Shown here: positions 63,586 through 64,000 of the stretch, piece by piece
Layout of the letters: each line of letters begins with the position of its first letter
Position numbering within the stretch: position 1 is the first letter of the stretch
Assembly (NCBI GenBank): GCA_028751875.1
Contig: CM054151.1
Coordinates: 35,791,677-35,855,676 of the forward strand
Direction: 5' to 3'
Source of the DNA: Rapana venosa
Lineage: Eukaryota; Mollusca; Gastropoda; Neogastropoda; Muricidae
Length of the DNA: 64,000 nt
The notes under the pieces: generated by a model
Told to the model about the DNA's origin: nothing
Seen by the model: the letters and a program-made list of their open reading frames with translations, nothing else
The model's database searches: none
Program-made: the position numbers and the translations under genes

Positions 63586-63739
63586 CAAAGATGGAGCTGT
63601 TTCTGGTGTTGGTAGAAGTGGTGATGACAAAACGTATGGATGCAGGGTGGGGGAGATGGGGAGTTATGGCTTTTATCTCTGTTTACTTTAGTTACTTTAT
63701 TCTGTGCAGGATTCGGTATACTGGAGCTTGGAAAGGATG

Positions 63740-63935
63740 GAAAAGGAGAGCAGGGAGGGGGGGGTGGGGGTGGAGGGTTACGGACAACTACGGGGACAGT
63801 GTGGGTGTGACTGTGGGTGGGTGTGTGGGGTGGGAGATAGGGGTGAGAGTGTGTATGTGTGTTGGGTGGGTGGGTATGGGTGAGTGAGTGTGAGTGTGTG
63901 TGTGTCGGCATGAGCGCGTGTGTGTATGTATGTGA
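63740..63935. repeat. G/GT-rich low-complexity tract
   Basis: GGGTGTG and GTGAGTGTG words, ending in GATGAT. Confidence 0.85.
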
Positions 63936-64000
63936 GAGATGATGATGATGGAGTCTTCCGTCGGATCGACGGATGAGTAGGCAGGCAGGCTTATCTGTCA

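Overview
The window looks like eukaryotic, lophotrochozoan and most likely molluscan (probably gastropod) nuclear DNA. It is dominated by very long micro- and minisatellites, tRNA-derived SINEs and 3' ends of non-LTR (LINE) retrotransposons, with small exons bounded by GT/AG splice sites and introns of several kb. I see no operons, bacterial signals, CRISPR array, IS element or rRNA. The species is an inference; nothing in the sequence proves it.

The only gene I can name is one plus-strand M13 (neprilysin / endothelin-converting-enzyme type) zinc metallopeptidase spread over about 4.75-42.5 kb. Fifteen exon segments appear in the correct family order: FACGTW-like N-terminal ectodomain (4.75 kb), ILEDNE (10.8), MDQPLLGMPGQKYY (17.6), ITVPDEE (20.6), AIDWQSYW (22.2), VANSLF (23.3), VVSGTPP (25.9), WMDDATKRD (28.1), EKIGYPDEV (30.1), NIRENLIQ (31.2), LTVNDF (33.6), PAGIF (35.6), the zinc-site exon with HE.HHGFDD (36.3), LFFLKYAQ (41.5) and the C-terminal CPAG block (42.4). 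Exons 2-5 and 9 read cleanly. Most of the others carry one or a few small indels while splice phases still match across introns, so the copy is either a recently broken gene or, more likely, a real gene in an unpolished assembly. Three family segments were not found: GGWP, the segment after RW..CV, and the GENIAD zinc-ligand exon.

Layout: 0-4.7 kb simple repeats and SINE/LINE tails; 4.7-42.5 kb M13 gene, whose introns hold nearly all the satellites (including a 1.55 kb G-rich array and 41-, 51- and 34-bp minisatellites); 37-41 kb a 34-bp array grading into homopolymer-smeared sequence; 43.9-44.4 kb a possible Ser/Pro-rich terminal exon of another gene; 44.4-56.5 kb cleaner AT-rich sequence with two inverted copies of one SINE, a LINE reverse-transcriptase relic and a 27-bp minisatellite split by a SINE; 56.5-63.05 kb polypurine then badly smeared T-rich sequence; 63.05-64 kb clean sequence with TGC/TTG repeats.

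The most useful leads are the interrupted M13 gene, repeats that abut its splice sites, the SINE insertion with a 14-bp target duplication inside a minisatellite, and the two blocks whose base-level quality should not be trusted. I did not find a convincing new biological system.
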